A stretch of 64,000 nucleotides of DNA, taken from assembly GCA_017562135.1 (NCBI GenBank), contig QEYB01001427.1:1-64000 (forward strand), given 5' to 3'. The DNA is from Dipylidium caninum (lineage: Eukaryota > Platyhelminthes > Cestoda > Cyclophyllidea > Dipylidiidae). The notes under the pieces were generated by a model. It made no database searches. It was given only the letters and a program-made list of their open reading frames with translations, and was not told where the DNA came from. Both the position numbers and the translations under genes were made by a program. This document shows, piece by piece, positions 50,101 through 62,000 of the stretch. Each line of letters opens with the position of its first letter. Within the stretch, counting starts at the first letter, position 1.

Positions 50101-52670
50101 CGACGCCTGCGTCCGTCTCGACATGAAACGCATGACCGAGGCGCTGGAGGAGACGCCGCTTTCTCCCGAACTGAAGGCTACCGTCTTCGGGTGAGTGAAG
50201 CATCCCCATTTCCCCTCCTCCACTTTGCCTTGCGTTGCCTTTTTCTTTCCCATGCGGTCACAAAACCGCTGCTAAGCGGATAGTCGCTTTTCGGTCTTTT
50301 TAAGCCCTACTTAGTGGTCCACACCCTGGACCCACGTCTCCACTTTTTCGCGTGTGACAACACGTGCTGAGGAGACGGCAATTCGCGAGAGCACCACTGA
50401 TGTCCTGGACGGCTGGGACGGTGTGGAGGGGAGTTGGTGTGCGAGAAATCCTGTGGCTGTGTGGAGGATGGTCGGTTGGACTGAAAAGGGAAGAGCGAGG
50501 AGGAGACACGCACTCCCGAGAGGGGAAATGCGGAGGTGTGTGAAAATCACGAGGTGCGATGGAGGAATGCGACGCGAAGGGGCTGATGGCGACGTCGCAC
50601 GGAGGAGGTTGCCACCTCGCGGTGGGAGGGGGGGGAGGCGACCAAACCAAAAGGGCGGCGTTGGGGGAGAATATCAGGAGAAAGCGAGTGCAGGAAAGAG
50701 ACCACACGAGGCGAATGTGCCTCGGGCCACGAAAGTGAACGACTTGCATCTCGTAACCGGTTGTGTCTTTGCCTCTTCACACCTCCTCACTGTGAGACCC
50801 CGTGACGCCCTGCAATAATTCATGCGCTCTGTCATCTACAACACCACTTCACTGGCATCGCTCACAGTAAATTTAGGGCTCCAGAGGCGCTGTTCCTTGA
50901 CAGTAAAGCTCGAAAGGAATAACAACCTCGTTTTTCCTCCCTCCTCCTCCGAAATATGCAGTCGGCAAGGTGCCCGGGTGTCGAGGGAAGTCTGGCCTAC
51001 CGAGACCAAGTCTGTTTTGCGCCATCCGAGGTGGTTTTTTTAGGTTGAAGGCGATCGAGTGGACCGACGCAGCCTGCACAAATTATGCGAAGGAGGCGAG
51101 GGAAAAAGCCCCTGCCCCCCTCGGCTGTCGTTTGGACAATTTCGCACGAAATGCACCGTAGAATTTTGTCTTAATTGGACATTTTTGTATTCTTCAACGT
51201 CGGCCAAAACAACAGACCCAACGGCTTTCCCACGCCCCGCCAGTGCTACTTATAAATCATTTAAGTAGGCTTAATGCGCATGGAAAGTCGCCATCGGTTG
51301 AAGAAAAACAAGACGCTTTAGTCTCTTGTGGAGGTTTAAATTTGAATTTCCCTAAGCGACTACAAATAAGTGCAACTGTGTGTAAGGCAGGCATGTCAGT
51401 GGAGAAGTGCAATCGGGCTGCTTGAAGATCCAACGTTGAAGCCCACTAATAACGCCTTTATCAGTGCAAAAGGCGTGTTTGACTGTGTCACACACGGAAT
51501 GCACAATCCCTTCAACTGTGTGTGTGTGTGGCAAAACAACTCGCTTTGGGGCATATTTCGCCGCCAGGTAGGCGGGAACCACGACGTGAATTTCTCCCTC
51601 GCACTCTCACACCAACCGCGGCGGGGGGTTTTGTGGTCTCGTGGCGAAATTGGCGAAGTTTGGCGTGCTCGCCTCGTCCTACTTATACATGCAGCCTCGA
51701 GGCTGCTCCCCACGATCTTCTCGCCCCGCGTGTGATGAATGGCCTCGCAGCCGACGCGACCGAGGGATCCGCCAACCCGCTTCAGCCACTTTTCAAGGTC
51801 AACTTAAAATTCACTTTGAAGGTCGTACAAGGCATCTGCACAATCGACTTCAAACGTCACTTCCGTGCAAATTTTGGCGAGCATTTGCCTGGCGGTATGA
51901 AAATACTGACTTTTCTCCGCCGAGGAAAGACGAGATGGGTGTGATGGCCGAGGCGAGGGTTGTTCAAGTGAAGGGGGGACTGCGTGAGCACGCGTCTCCC
52001 CTTATTTCTGCGAAGCCATAATTTTTAAGTTTACATCTTCGTTGTTACAATCGCTTCAGCTCGGCAAAGGCTTCCAAATTTACGCAGATCAGCCGTTGAC
52101 TACTCTTTGTTGCGGTGGCTTGGTAACGTCCTTGCGGTTGGAGTGGTTCCGCTCTGAAAACTTCTTGAAAGTTCCATCTTCTCCTCGGGCTCGATGGGCT
52201 CCACGCAGCTGCCAGAGGCGCCAAAGGGGTCAACGCCTCGCCTTTAAATTCTGATGTTCTCTCGTCACTTTTACCGCACATAAATTTCGCCGAATCTTCC
52301 AACTGCCTTAAACTTAAATGCCAAACCATTTCTGTTTACCTCGCTCTATGAAAACCCTTTTTGAACGACGGTGTGAGTGGAACGGCGACCGCTAGAGTGC
52401 GCCTTCGCCGACACAGTCCTCACCTTCATCCGTTGACCCTGTCGCCTGCACCGGAGGCGCCTTTCTGTGGCAAGAAGCGGCATGACCACGTGGGAACGAG
52501 GCGGCTCGCCGCCGCGCCCGGCCTGGTCGCTGCGAGAGTCCGCGGAGCGCGTGTCTCCCCGCCGCGAGCTCGTTCAGGCGAACGCCACCGTCCAGTTGAT
52601 CGAGGGGCTTCTCCGATGTCATCTCCAGTTAACCGGAGTGGATTCGAGCGACATTTACGCGGAAGATTGA
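47187..52670 (+). CDS. BTB/POZ domain protein
   Basis: Exons 47187-47399, 48772-48871 and 49941-50190 with gtgggt, gtaagt and gtgagt donors and matching phases (0, 1, 2). They encode a BTB fold: FSDMVLLVEDERLHCHRAIL, then SPVFKAMFQSRFE, VALPKDDAETVRELLKHLYT, and the helical end with LALADMYQLNHLKQAAIDAC. BTB domains dimerise and often recruit cullin-3. The final exon is less certain: 52457-52670 (or from 52474) fits phase 2, ends in TGA and encodes VQLIEGLLRCHLQL; with it the total is 777 nt, 258 residues. Start: ATG at 47187, but ttgtag at 47211-47216 is a good acceptor, so translation could begin in an upstream exon. Exon 3 has two in-frame acceptors six bases apart (49935 or 49941). No Kelch, MATH or zinc-finger partner domain was found. 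Confidence 0.8.
48872..49940 (+). other. BTB gene intron 2
   Basis: A 1.07-kb intron with runs of 15 C at 49513-49527 and 11 C at 49872-49882. Open frames on both strands (such as 48976-49287 and 49157-49471) are without motif and are taken as chance. Confidence 0.55.
50191..52456 (+). other. Presumed last intron of the BTB gene
   Basis: GC-moderate sequence with many short open frames on both strands (50354-50818 plus, 50300-50749 minus, 51370-51944 plus) but no motif. A small GT tract lies near 51519-51530. An additional BTB exon could be hidden here. Confidence 0.45.
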
Positions 52671-53124
52671 ACCTTCCTCCCACGTGTTCTCACCTAAGTG
52701 AAGAAGTTCTATCTCATCGCGCATTCTTCTCGTTCAAACACGTCCGATTTATCGCCATCAGCAACGCTGCATGCACAGAAATGCTGCTTACTTAAATGGT
52801 CACAAAATGATTCCGCAGCGAAGGACTTCGTCAGGCACGGCAGTGTTTGCGTCGGAGGCCTCTTCGAGGCGCGCTTTGCCGGTCTTCTTCTCACATCACA
52901 GGAAAAAGCCTCAAAAACCTCCTCCCGTCGGTCGTAGCAAGCTGAGAAAAAAAAGCAAGCGCCTGAAAAAAAGCACCCGCCCGTGGCGTTGAGCCAGTTA
53001 GGGAGCGGAGTTCCCCGACTCAACCAGAAAAATCGGCACAAAGTGCGGAAGGCACTTTCTCGTGATCTCAGCGGGGAAAGGCTTTTTCAGGAGGCCGACG
53101 TGAATAGGGGACAGGGACGACGCG

Positions 53125-53945
53125 ATGGGTACCTGGGAGGCGCCGTTCCTTATGGAAAGCCGCTTTAACGGTGCAGACTTCGTCGAGCAGGCAGTGACGT
53201 CTCCGTTGCAGATGGGCGTCAGCAACGCCTCCCCCGTCTCGCTGAGCCTCCACCCCACCGCCCAGCAGGCGCTTGACTCGTGGGATCGGGGCGGGCGGCG
53301 AGTCGGCGCGTCGCCCGATGCGTGTGCGAGGAGAGGGGCGTTGAATGGATGTCCGAGGGGCGTAGATTTCAACTTTCCGATTCCACCGCCCTCACCTACT
53401 CCCGCGTCTTCCTCCTCTCCGTCCACAGGAAGCGCGTTCAATTGTTGGAAAAGGTGATCACCGACATCGAGCGCAGTTTCAGCCAATCCTGCGTCCGAAT
53501 GGAGAGTAAATTGGAGAGAGTCTTCACCAACCACTGCCAACTGCACTCGAAGCCGCTGTCGAGCACCACAGTGCCTGTGAGCCTCCAAGTGACCAATGCC
53601 CCGTCCGGTGACAGGGAGCGTCTCCTCGTCCGCCCCGTCGAGGTTAACGCCCACGACGCCGCCGCCGCCTCGGGGGTGCGGCTCACAACTCGGGTGCTTC
53701 AATCCAACGCCAGCGATGTGGACATCTCGAGGTCGCCAGAACTCACGGAACCGCCCCTCGAGGCGTCGCCGGCCGTCGCGACTGCGCTGGTGGAGGTGCC
53801 AGCGGTGTGCGAGAACTGCGTGGAGCGCATCTCCACCCACATCAAGGATCTCTGCCGTCGGGCGCTGCACAAAGCCCAGTTTGTGCCGTACAGACCGCCC
53901 AGCACCGCGGTGACCACCGTCACGGCCAACACGCCTCCCACCTGA
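53125..53945 (+). CDS. Unrecognised helical protein with a probable frame break
   Basis: An ATG at 53125, preceded by an in-frame TGA, opens a frame encoding NGADFVEQAVTSPLQMG and AQQALDSWDRGG. At a G-rich stretch (53281-53310) the sensible reading moves to another frame, which continues CVCEERGVEWMSEGRRFQLS, then KRVQLLEKVITDIERSFSQ, a likely amphipathic helix, a Ser/Thr/Pro region, and CENCVERISTHIKDLCRRAL before TGA at 53943-53945. One missing base would join the two. An intron from 53363 to 53428 looks attractive by signals but breaks phase in both frames. The reverse-strand open frame over the same place is Gly/Arg/His-rich and is a shadow. Family unknown; it could also be the 3' part of the BTB transcript. 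Confidence 0.5.
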
Positions 53946-54067
53946 GGGTAGACGGAATTCTGCCAAATCACTCACTGACAAGCACTCACGAGGACACTGT
54001 GATAACTGCCATCATCTCCCGTGTGCCATCGAGGACTCAGCACAGCGTCATTTCATCTGCCCCCTTT

Positions 54068-54085
54068 TCTTCTTCTTCTTCTTCT
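54068..54085. repeat. TTC trinucleotide tract
   Basis: About six TTC units on the plus strand in the region between the 53 kb ORF and WDR35. Confidence 0.85.
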
Positions 54086-55843
54086 TTTTCCCCTTTTTGC
54101 GCTTAGCCCGGCCACGAGGAGGGGAGTCAGGCGGCCCTCGGCCTGCCGTCAGTTGGACTTTCGGTTGAGGACGCGTTTCAGGAAGTCTTGTCGCACTGCA
54201 CCTCGGTGGAGCAGCCTCCTTGTGGGAGGGTTGCAGAAGGCGGACTGTAGCGAGGAGATTTCCTCGGCCCGGGGGGGGGAACACCTTCCACGCACCGGCT
54301 GCGTTCTCGACCGAGGCTCGATCCGCCGCCTTTGACGCACTACTTCCGAGAAAACCGTCTGCTGATGCCGCTGGGAGGCAGACGGCGAAGCCATCTCGAC
54401 CGGCGGGGCTTTAACTAGCGATGGTCGTCTTGCCTCACCATCGAAATGTTTTTCCGCGTTTTATCCGCTTCCAGTGCCGCTGTCCTCGTCGCAGAGAGAG
54501 AACCGGAAGTTCTGAGGGTAGACACGAATGTTCGGGCCATTGACCCGGCTTTTTTTCCTTAAACCAGAAGGGGAGTCGGTAGAGGAATGTTGACCCAACA
54601 GAAATAACAAGGGAGCTCCAAATGCGTCTGTAGGCGATGGGAGAATTGCGCAATTCGAGTTATCGAGCCCGCTTTTCCTCCCAGTCTACGTGCAGTGCAA
54701 AAGGCTGAGCCCCACAAGTTCGTTGAGGCGTGTAGGGGGAGTTTGGCTACCACACGAAGTGTATATGCCGTCGGGTGGGCCTCAAGTCTCCTGGTGCCGA
54801 ATGTTTTCGACGCGTCTTGGAGACACACAGCGGGGCACGCGAGTTAGTGAGGGTTGAGTGTCACCACACGACCCGAGAAGCTGACATTTGGGCGCGGAAG
54901 TGGAGGAATCCGATTCGCGTAGGCATCCGTGGAAATCCAGGAACAAGTGAGGCGCGGCGAAGTGGGTCCACGAGGCGGGAGGATTGGAAGGCTGATGCGG
55001 ATTGCGAGCCGGTGACGGACGCGACGTCAGGGGGAGGAGTTGGCTCGGGCGGGAGACACCTCCTCCCCGAAGGACAAAAACCCCGCCTTTCTCCGCGCAG
55101 ACCGCCAGAAGTCTGCCATTACTCGGTAAGTGAAAGGAGTTCTTCGCCGTCACGTCGTCGATTAGGCTTCGTGTTGGTGTGGTAGCGGCTAAGTCATTGT
55201 TAGAATTTGGAGTCTTTCGCTGGTGAAGACGGCCATATTTCCAGGAACGCACAGCCAAAGGGCCCATTGAAGCCACTTGGACAGACACGACACCGCGGCA
55301 ATGGTCTTCACCGCCTTGAACTCTCACACGAAAGTGTGGGTGAAAAGGAAGACCGCGGGACGTCATCCACGCCGTCCCGAGGACCACTGCCAAACATCCA
55401 GTCGCCACGGGCAGCAGAATGTGAATTTTTTTTAACTGCTCAGGTCTAAAGATCCTGTCCCGGCGAAAGCGAACGGCGGTGGCGACGGAGCTGCGGAAGA
55501 CACGCGCAGGCGAGTCGACGCCCGCTGAATATCCCTCGAAGGTGGGCGGGGGGCAGGCCCCCGCCAACCACCAGCGTCCACGACTCGTAGTTGATTTTAG
55601 GGGCTACGGTGTGCAGTGGGCGTGGACGTTCCCGTCGTCTTCGCCCCCACCAGCCCATTTCAAGAGGAAGCACGCACATCCGTCCCGCCTGGGTTCACCG
55701 CCTCGTTTGGCTTTGTCCGTCAAAGCCAACATTCTCGAGTGGACATAATTTATAAAACCTCGTGGTTGTAGAGCTCGGAGGCGGTGGACTCCTCACACCC
55801 GCCGGTCACCTCGACGTTGGCCCTGAGCACAACAACAAACGCC

Positions 55844-55849
55844 TTTATT
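55844..55849 (-). terminator. WDR35: Polyadenylation signal of WDR35
   Basis: AATAAA on the minus strand, about 42 bp downstream of the WDR35 stop codon at 55893-55891. Confidence 0.65.
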
Positions 55850-55890
55850 AAAAGAAATTTCAACGGGGGGGGGGGTACGATAAAACGAGG

Positions 55891-56038
55891 TCATTGGACG
55901 GAGATGTGACAGAGTGGACAGTTCTGAACTCGGCTGATCTCCGCTTCGTACGCGCTGTGCTTGCAGGCGGGACACATCCAGAATTGGTAGTCCGTCACCG
56001 GCTGCCCGGTAACCACGCAAATGGGGACTTTCGTCTCA
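55891..56038 (-). CDS. WDR35: WDR35 last exon with C-terminal zinc-binding module
   Basis: Encodes VVTGQPVTDYQFWMCPACKH and, further on, NCPLCH, then ends HISVQ. The two CxxC pairs match the terminal metal-binding module of IFT121 (YQFWVCKVCKH and FCPLCHS in vertebrates). It begins with one base that completes an AG-T serine codon from exon 59536-59474, across a 3,435-nt intron. Confidence 0.95.
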
Positions 56039-59000
56039 CTAATAAAAGAAGGCAGAAAGGATGAGACTCGGTAGTCCACAGACCTTCAATCCACCCCTCT
56101 CATTGCGCCATCTTGACGTGGAAAGGACCTGTTTGTTCCACGCTCTCTTTCCCACTCGGTGGATGTCCACACAGGCGGAGAAATTTTTTTAAACTGGAAA
56201 AAATTAAAGTCAAATGCAGCTGATTTGAGGCTTCTCAAGTCCGCAGGTAACAAACGCAGCCTGTAAGATTAACAGCCGCCAAAACGGAATTTGAAGCCGA
56301 CCCAACTCGGATGTCGTTAATCAGCCTTTTTGGTGAGTAACAACGCCGAGAGTGCAGGTTTGCACAAGCAACGCGGCGGGTGGTGATAAAAAGGACTTCT
56401 TTGCGAAGACAAAAAAGCGGTAAGGCAGGAATACTCGCTCTCGCCATCATCTCCATCGGATCCAAAGGGCACTAAGACACGTGGGGGCGGGGAAAAAGGG
56501 GGCAACACCCTTTTTGCCTTCAAATTGCCCAACAGACGACGTAAGAACAAACCGCATAACGGTTGAAAAATGAGGATTTCCGTCAACAAAGATTCACAGC
56601 TTTGAGCGATATCATCTCCATAGAATCGTCGAAAGACACACGCCAGACATGTAATCATCGCGGCATATCACAGCGCCTCTTGCGGAGTGGAGGGGAGAAG
56701 TTCTTCCCCCTCGAAATTTCATTTACGGCAGCACCTCGATGAGGACCGCCGGTGCGACCATCCCAGAAGAGGGGAGAAACAGGGACGAGGTCGGGAGACC
56801 CGACCCGACACGACACAAGACGCGTCGGGCCAGCGTTCAGGTCGGCCATCGCACAGGCGAGTGTTTTTCAAGAGATCAAGCAAGACCATTTAGTGGGTCG
56901 AGTGTTTGTTAGCCGTCTGGTGAGCCACTTCTGGCGGTATTGTGGCCCACTCAACGTATCCCGCATGCACAAATCGGAGGGCAGAATTGTGTCTGCTAAA
57001 GACTCCGTGAAACAATGATGGAGAGTGTTTAAAAGGCCAAATGGCGACCTCATTGGTGATAATGTTAGCCTCTTCTCGACGGCGAGCCTTCGTGTCAGTT
57101 TCGTCTCAGGGTTCAGAGGGAAATTCTCTTCTCAAAGCTGCAGCGAGCGCCAATTGAGAGGAGTTATGTGTGGTGACGGTCAACACGGGGCTGTGGAAGG
57201 CGACGGAGGGCGCGTCGGGCCGGCAAGTGGGGGGCGAAGGAGGTCGAGAGACGAATTGAGACCAGATGAGTCGGTGCAGCATTAAACGCCTCATCGTTAG
57301 CAGCAGAAATCCCATCAACTGTCATCTATTTTGCCTACTCTTTCCTGGAGTCCCACACCTGATGGAGACGCATAAATGCCCAAAATGCAGACATCTACAC
57401 TCGGCATGCCACAACTGGCCGAAAATCGAAATGGGAGGCGGTGCGGGGCATTCAGTAGTTGCGAAATTGCAGGGACAGACAGGGAAACACGCCCCAATCG
57501 TAATCACAACGATTAATCACGGACAAGTGGGAACTTCTTGGTAAGAAAGACACTTAGTTAAGAAGGGAGATCTTGGGCCAATTCACCTATTTGATTTTAA
57601 GGCTGAAATAACCCTTTCTGGAAATCCTGTTTAAATTGTAGAGGCCACAGAAAGGAAAAAAAAGGACTATGCAGCTCCCGTTGAATCAGACTAAAACGAA
57701 ACTATCAGCTTTCACCTTTACTCAGGGCAAAATATCATTTAAATGAGTCGTAAGAGTGACAGATAATCGGAGTCGTCAAATCCCTCAATCAGGACGCTCT
57801 TTGGCATTGCGAGGAGAGAAACGGTGGCTTTGAGAGGTGAAAGCCTCAGCCAGCGGTTGGTGGCGACTACTCCGTGCAGTTCCGACGACCCCAAACGGCG
57901 GAATGCCCGCCAAGGGGAAGATTTGGCGCGGGGACAGAGGACAAGCAGCACCAGCACGGGCATTTCACCTCTCCTCTCTCTCACTTAGAAGTGGAGTAGG
58001 AAAATCGGTTACGACTCGGGTCTCGCGAAGGCATTTCCTGCTTATTACTGAAGTCGATTTAATTACATAGGCGTGGGTCTCACTGCAGATCGCAGAGAAT
58101 CTCTCCGCTGGCTCCTACCTACGAAGGAAAGATTGTTCAGCGAGAGGAGCTTGCACGTCTTGGGGAGTTGAAGAGAATTTTTTCAGCTGCGCTTCTTTAT
58201 TAGCTCAAAAGAAGAAGGTAGTCAGTGAAACGTGTGAATTTGGGGAAGAGAGCGGGAAAAGGAATGAAGGAATGGGAATAGGACTGATTTGAATACGCTA
58301 ATAAATGGACTGGGTGTGTGTCCGCGACGGACAACTACTGGGCAAAGAGCGCAGTTCCTCGGTAGACCGTGTCTGACGATGCAGGGAGGAGAGGACATTT
58401 TAAAGGAGGAAAGACGGATAAAAACAGAGAGAGGAGAGGATGGAGGAGGCCGAGACAGGCTAAGCGGCCCGATCACCGTCTACCGAGGTGGTCAGAGGCG
58501 GGTTAGGCGTCGCCGCCAGCGTAGGTTATGACGGTGGTGGCAGATCTGTTGAATGCGGGGAGAAGCTTGCAAGTTTGGTTCTGCAACATCCGGTGAGTCA
58601 TGCGATTTGTGGCCAACCTCCCCTTTTCCTTCGCCGTCCTGCCCTGTGAGGTCAACACCGGCACACGACGAGGCGCACAGACTCCACTGGCGGACGAAGG
58701 CGGACGCCAGTGGAGTCTGTCCAGCGCTCCACAAGCATTCAGATGACATCGCACTTTCGCATTAAAAGCCCCGTTTCCCCTCCCGAAGTGAGTCCGTTGC
58801 CCTTGCAAACTTTTAACCCTTCATACCACCTCGGGGTGTTTATTTAGTCATTGTATAGGATTGTTGTAAAAAAATTCACAAGAAATTCTTAGATGCTGGT
58901 TCTTAGGCCACCGACGCCCACCTAAGCCCGCATTTTAACCATACGCCTAAGACTGTATCGAAACAAGAAAAAGAAAAAAAGTGCGATAGTGAAAATCGGG

Positions 59001-62000
59001 ATCTCTTAGGTCGATTGTTAGGAGTGGGGCAGCTTCGAGACCCCAAACTGCCAAGCAGACGCACACACGAACGGAGACGCCATGGGGGAACGGCGTCTGA
59101 AGAGGGGGGGGGGGGGCACCCAAATTAAGTTGTTCAAGATGAACAAAAAAAAATTCAAAAGAACATACTGCTGATGTGATTTTATCTACCTCGATCCAAA
59201 CGAGGAATGGAACTCATTTCTTCTTCCCCCTGTTTACAAATGTCAACTGTAAAGTCGATCAAAGGAGATGCTGTCGGTTAGACTCAAACTTTGTCGCTTA
59301 TATCCGCAAGAATAAATTATCAACCAAAAAATAACGAGGCAAAAGGGGAAGTTAAGCTAGTGACGACAAAAAGGGGACCTCGGAGAGGAAAAAAAACCTA
59401 TTAATGTACGCCAAGAGGGAGGAAATCACGTCAATCAAGGGGACTGGGGTCAGTCCCGCGGAAACGGCCTCACCTTTCCAGCATCATGTCCAACTCGATG
59501 GCTGATGGTGATTTGACCATATTCTTGGGGGGATATCTGGAAACCAGTAAGAGAAGAATTTAGATGAGGCACAGAACAATTGCGAGTTGCATTCCACCAC
59601 AAAGGCGAACGAAAACAAAGGGGAGTCCACTTCGTAACAAGTAAACAAACCGGAAAACAACTGACTTGGTAAAAATGTCAAATGTCAGTTCGTCAATTTT
59701 TTCACGCTCCCGTGTTGACCACTCAGAAAGATTTTGCAATTTCATGAACTCCTTCGAGGCTGTCGCGAAAGCGCCCGATTTAAGCGCGCCCAGAGCTGGG
59801 GGGTTGAAGTGGCGTGTGTTAAATCCCACAGTGCCAACGCAAGAGAGAGCTACCCTCCCTCCCTCCCTCCCCGCCTACCCCCTAAATCCCCTCCCTCAAA
59901 TGCTATTTTTTGGTAATAACTCGACCAAATTGACTGCCAACAGTGAGGAGAGTCTTTCATTCAATTCGCGAGACCATGAAATTCATATTGCCATTGCAGA
60001 CACAAACGGATGATGGAAGGCAAATAAGAGGCAGTGTGCAAGTGGTAGGAAAGTGAATAATTTACACTTGATGGTGCCTTGCCGGCGCGCAAAAACGATT
60101 AACTCTAAGGACTGAATCACACCTCACCGCAGAGGCAGAAGCCAATCGGAGCGGTGCGGTCTCGTTACACGTCATTTCCTCTATGCTCTGAGTCTATGGA
60201 AACAGGTCTACACGGTGGACTCGCCACTATGCTAAAATGAGAGCCTGTCATCGTCGAAGTCGCCTAGAGACCGAAACGCCTCACCGATGATGCAGTGTAT
60301 CTTCCTCGCATCGAACATATCATCGTAGTCCCTCAGAAGAGTGGCGGTCCTGAGCGCCTGATCAAACAGTCCAGCGTAGAGTTGACTTTGAGACAGCATT
60401 AAGTAATGGCATGCCTCGGCTCCTCGCCAGGGCTGATCTATGAGTCGAGTGATTTCATAGTTTTGCAGAGGCTGCAGAGAGCTGTTCCATTTGCCTGTGT
60501 ATGCTTCTTCCGCCTCGTCATTCGCCGGTTTTGATAACTTCTCGTTGAAATCATTATGGGTGGAGAAAACTCCAAAACCCGAGAGGGAGGAGTCCTCGTC
60601 TTCACCTATGAAAATTGACCTGCGCTGATCGGGACTCTGTGATCAAAAGAAAACATTGCTGCAACAAGTACTTCGATATACAGGCAAATAATAGGGCTGC
60701 TCGAACCTCAGTTGACAAGTTGGCTTGTTCGTGGTGCTTGTCGATGAGGAGGCCTATCATAACGTAGTACTTTTTCAATTTCTTCAACGACGTCCCTGTT
60801 TTTTGCGCTGTCTTAGCCACCTGAAGGGTATGAAGTAAATTAAAGGTCTCCTCACTTACTCGGAGCAACAATCTTGCGCTATCAAGAAAGTATCCAGCTC
60901 TTTTGAGTACCTCCACCGCTTCAATGGTGTGGGACGCCTCGAGCAACCGATAGACAGAAGCCCGAAGCCGGCTAATCAGTCGACGTCTTAAGGACGCTTT
61001 CGCCAGGACATTTTCGTCAACGGGATCGCCGGCGGATGCGCAAGGAGAAGGGGAAGGAGCTTGAGTCAGTTGGAATGCTAAACTCCAATCATTCATCTCA
61101 ACACAAACATCAACGGCTTCCTTTAATTTACCACACTAAAGGGAACCAAGGAGACAAATAAGTCCTACCTAAATGAACTAAATAGGTTAATTTGGGTATT
61201 TCACGTTCTTGCCTTCAACAGAGCGGTCGCTGCGGGTGCAGATAAGGAAGCGCAGGAAAATATGCGGGCAATTTCTGGCAATACAGTGTGGTCGTCAGGA
61301 AGTTCATGGACCAGCCTTTCAAGGGCTCCAAAGTCCTCCATTCGAAGAAGACAATGAACGAGTTTATCAAAATCGCCTCCCTGTCTATAAAACTCCGAGG
61401 CCTGGGTCCTGAAATTCCCCGAAACTTAACAATGACTGCTTAGAAAACTTGGAGATATTACAAGGCTTTTCTTAACGTAGATATCACTTCTTAGCACCTT
61501 TTAGCACTTAGCGATTTGGTAACTCAGTCGATTGTGAGAAAGCATTGTTAGGAACTCTTGCATCCTCTCCTGCTCACAGCCTTTCCTTAGCATATGGCTG
61601 AGTTGACTCATAAAAGTTGTGAAATGCATGTTGAGGCTGGCTGAAAATGCTCGTGATTAAGGTTCATACAAGAAAAGAATCTCAGTTGCTGACATCTACT
61701 TAATAAAAAACAGTAGCATCTTCCCCGATGCAAAGAATACTGTCGCGTATACCAGAACCTTTCAGCCTGTTTGAATGCCGTCATGACTTGCTAATTAAAA
61801 TAAGTTGACAATTTTTTCTTCAGAACAACGGCCCTCTGTCCCAACACAGATCAGTCTTTTCCCTCCTCTATAGATTACGCATGAAAGTGTCAGAGAAGAA
61901 TGCAATTAGTTGATAATACTTTTGGAAAAAAAATTCATTTAAGGGTAGTTAAGCAGCAGTGGAATTGTGCTGCTGAAGTACAATTCGCAAACACCTAAGT

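Larger units (their letters stand above)
53946..55890. other. Intergenic region, no supported gene
   Basis: Between convergent genes (53 kb ORF on plus, WDR35 on minus). Contains a TTC tract at about 54068-54085, a G9 run at 54271-54279 and a G11 run at 55865-55875. The long minus frame at 54782-55567 and plus frames at 54775-55185 and 55479-55748 lack motifs and overlap each other. Confidence 0.45.

Noticed and set aside
53363..53428. Short intron inside the 53 kb ORF
   Set aside because: It has good-looking gtagat and ccacag ends and a pyrimidine tract, but neither upstream frame gives the phase needed downstream, while reading straight through the second frame is open and protein-like.
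52998..53981. 327-codon minus-strand ORF
   Set aside because: Gly, Arg and His-rich shadow of the plus-strand helical ORF; no motif or splice context.
58677..58720. Hairpin as a microRNA precursor
   Set aside because: A 16-bp stem with 12-nt loop is too short for a normal precursor, and no flanking pairing extends it.
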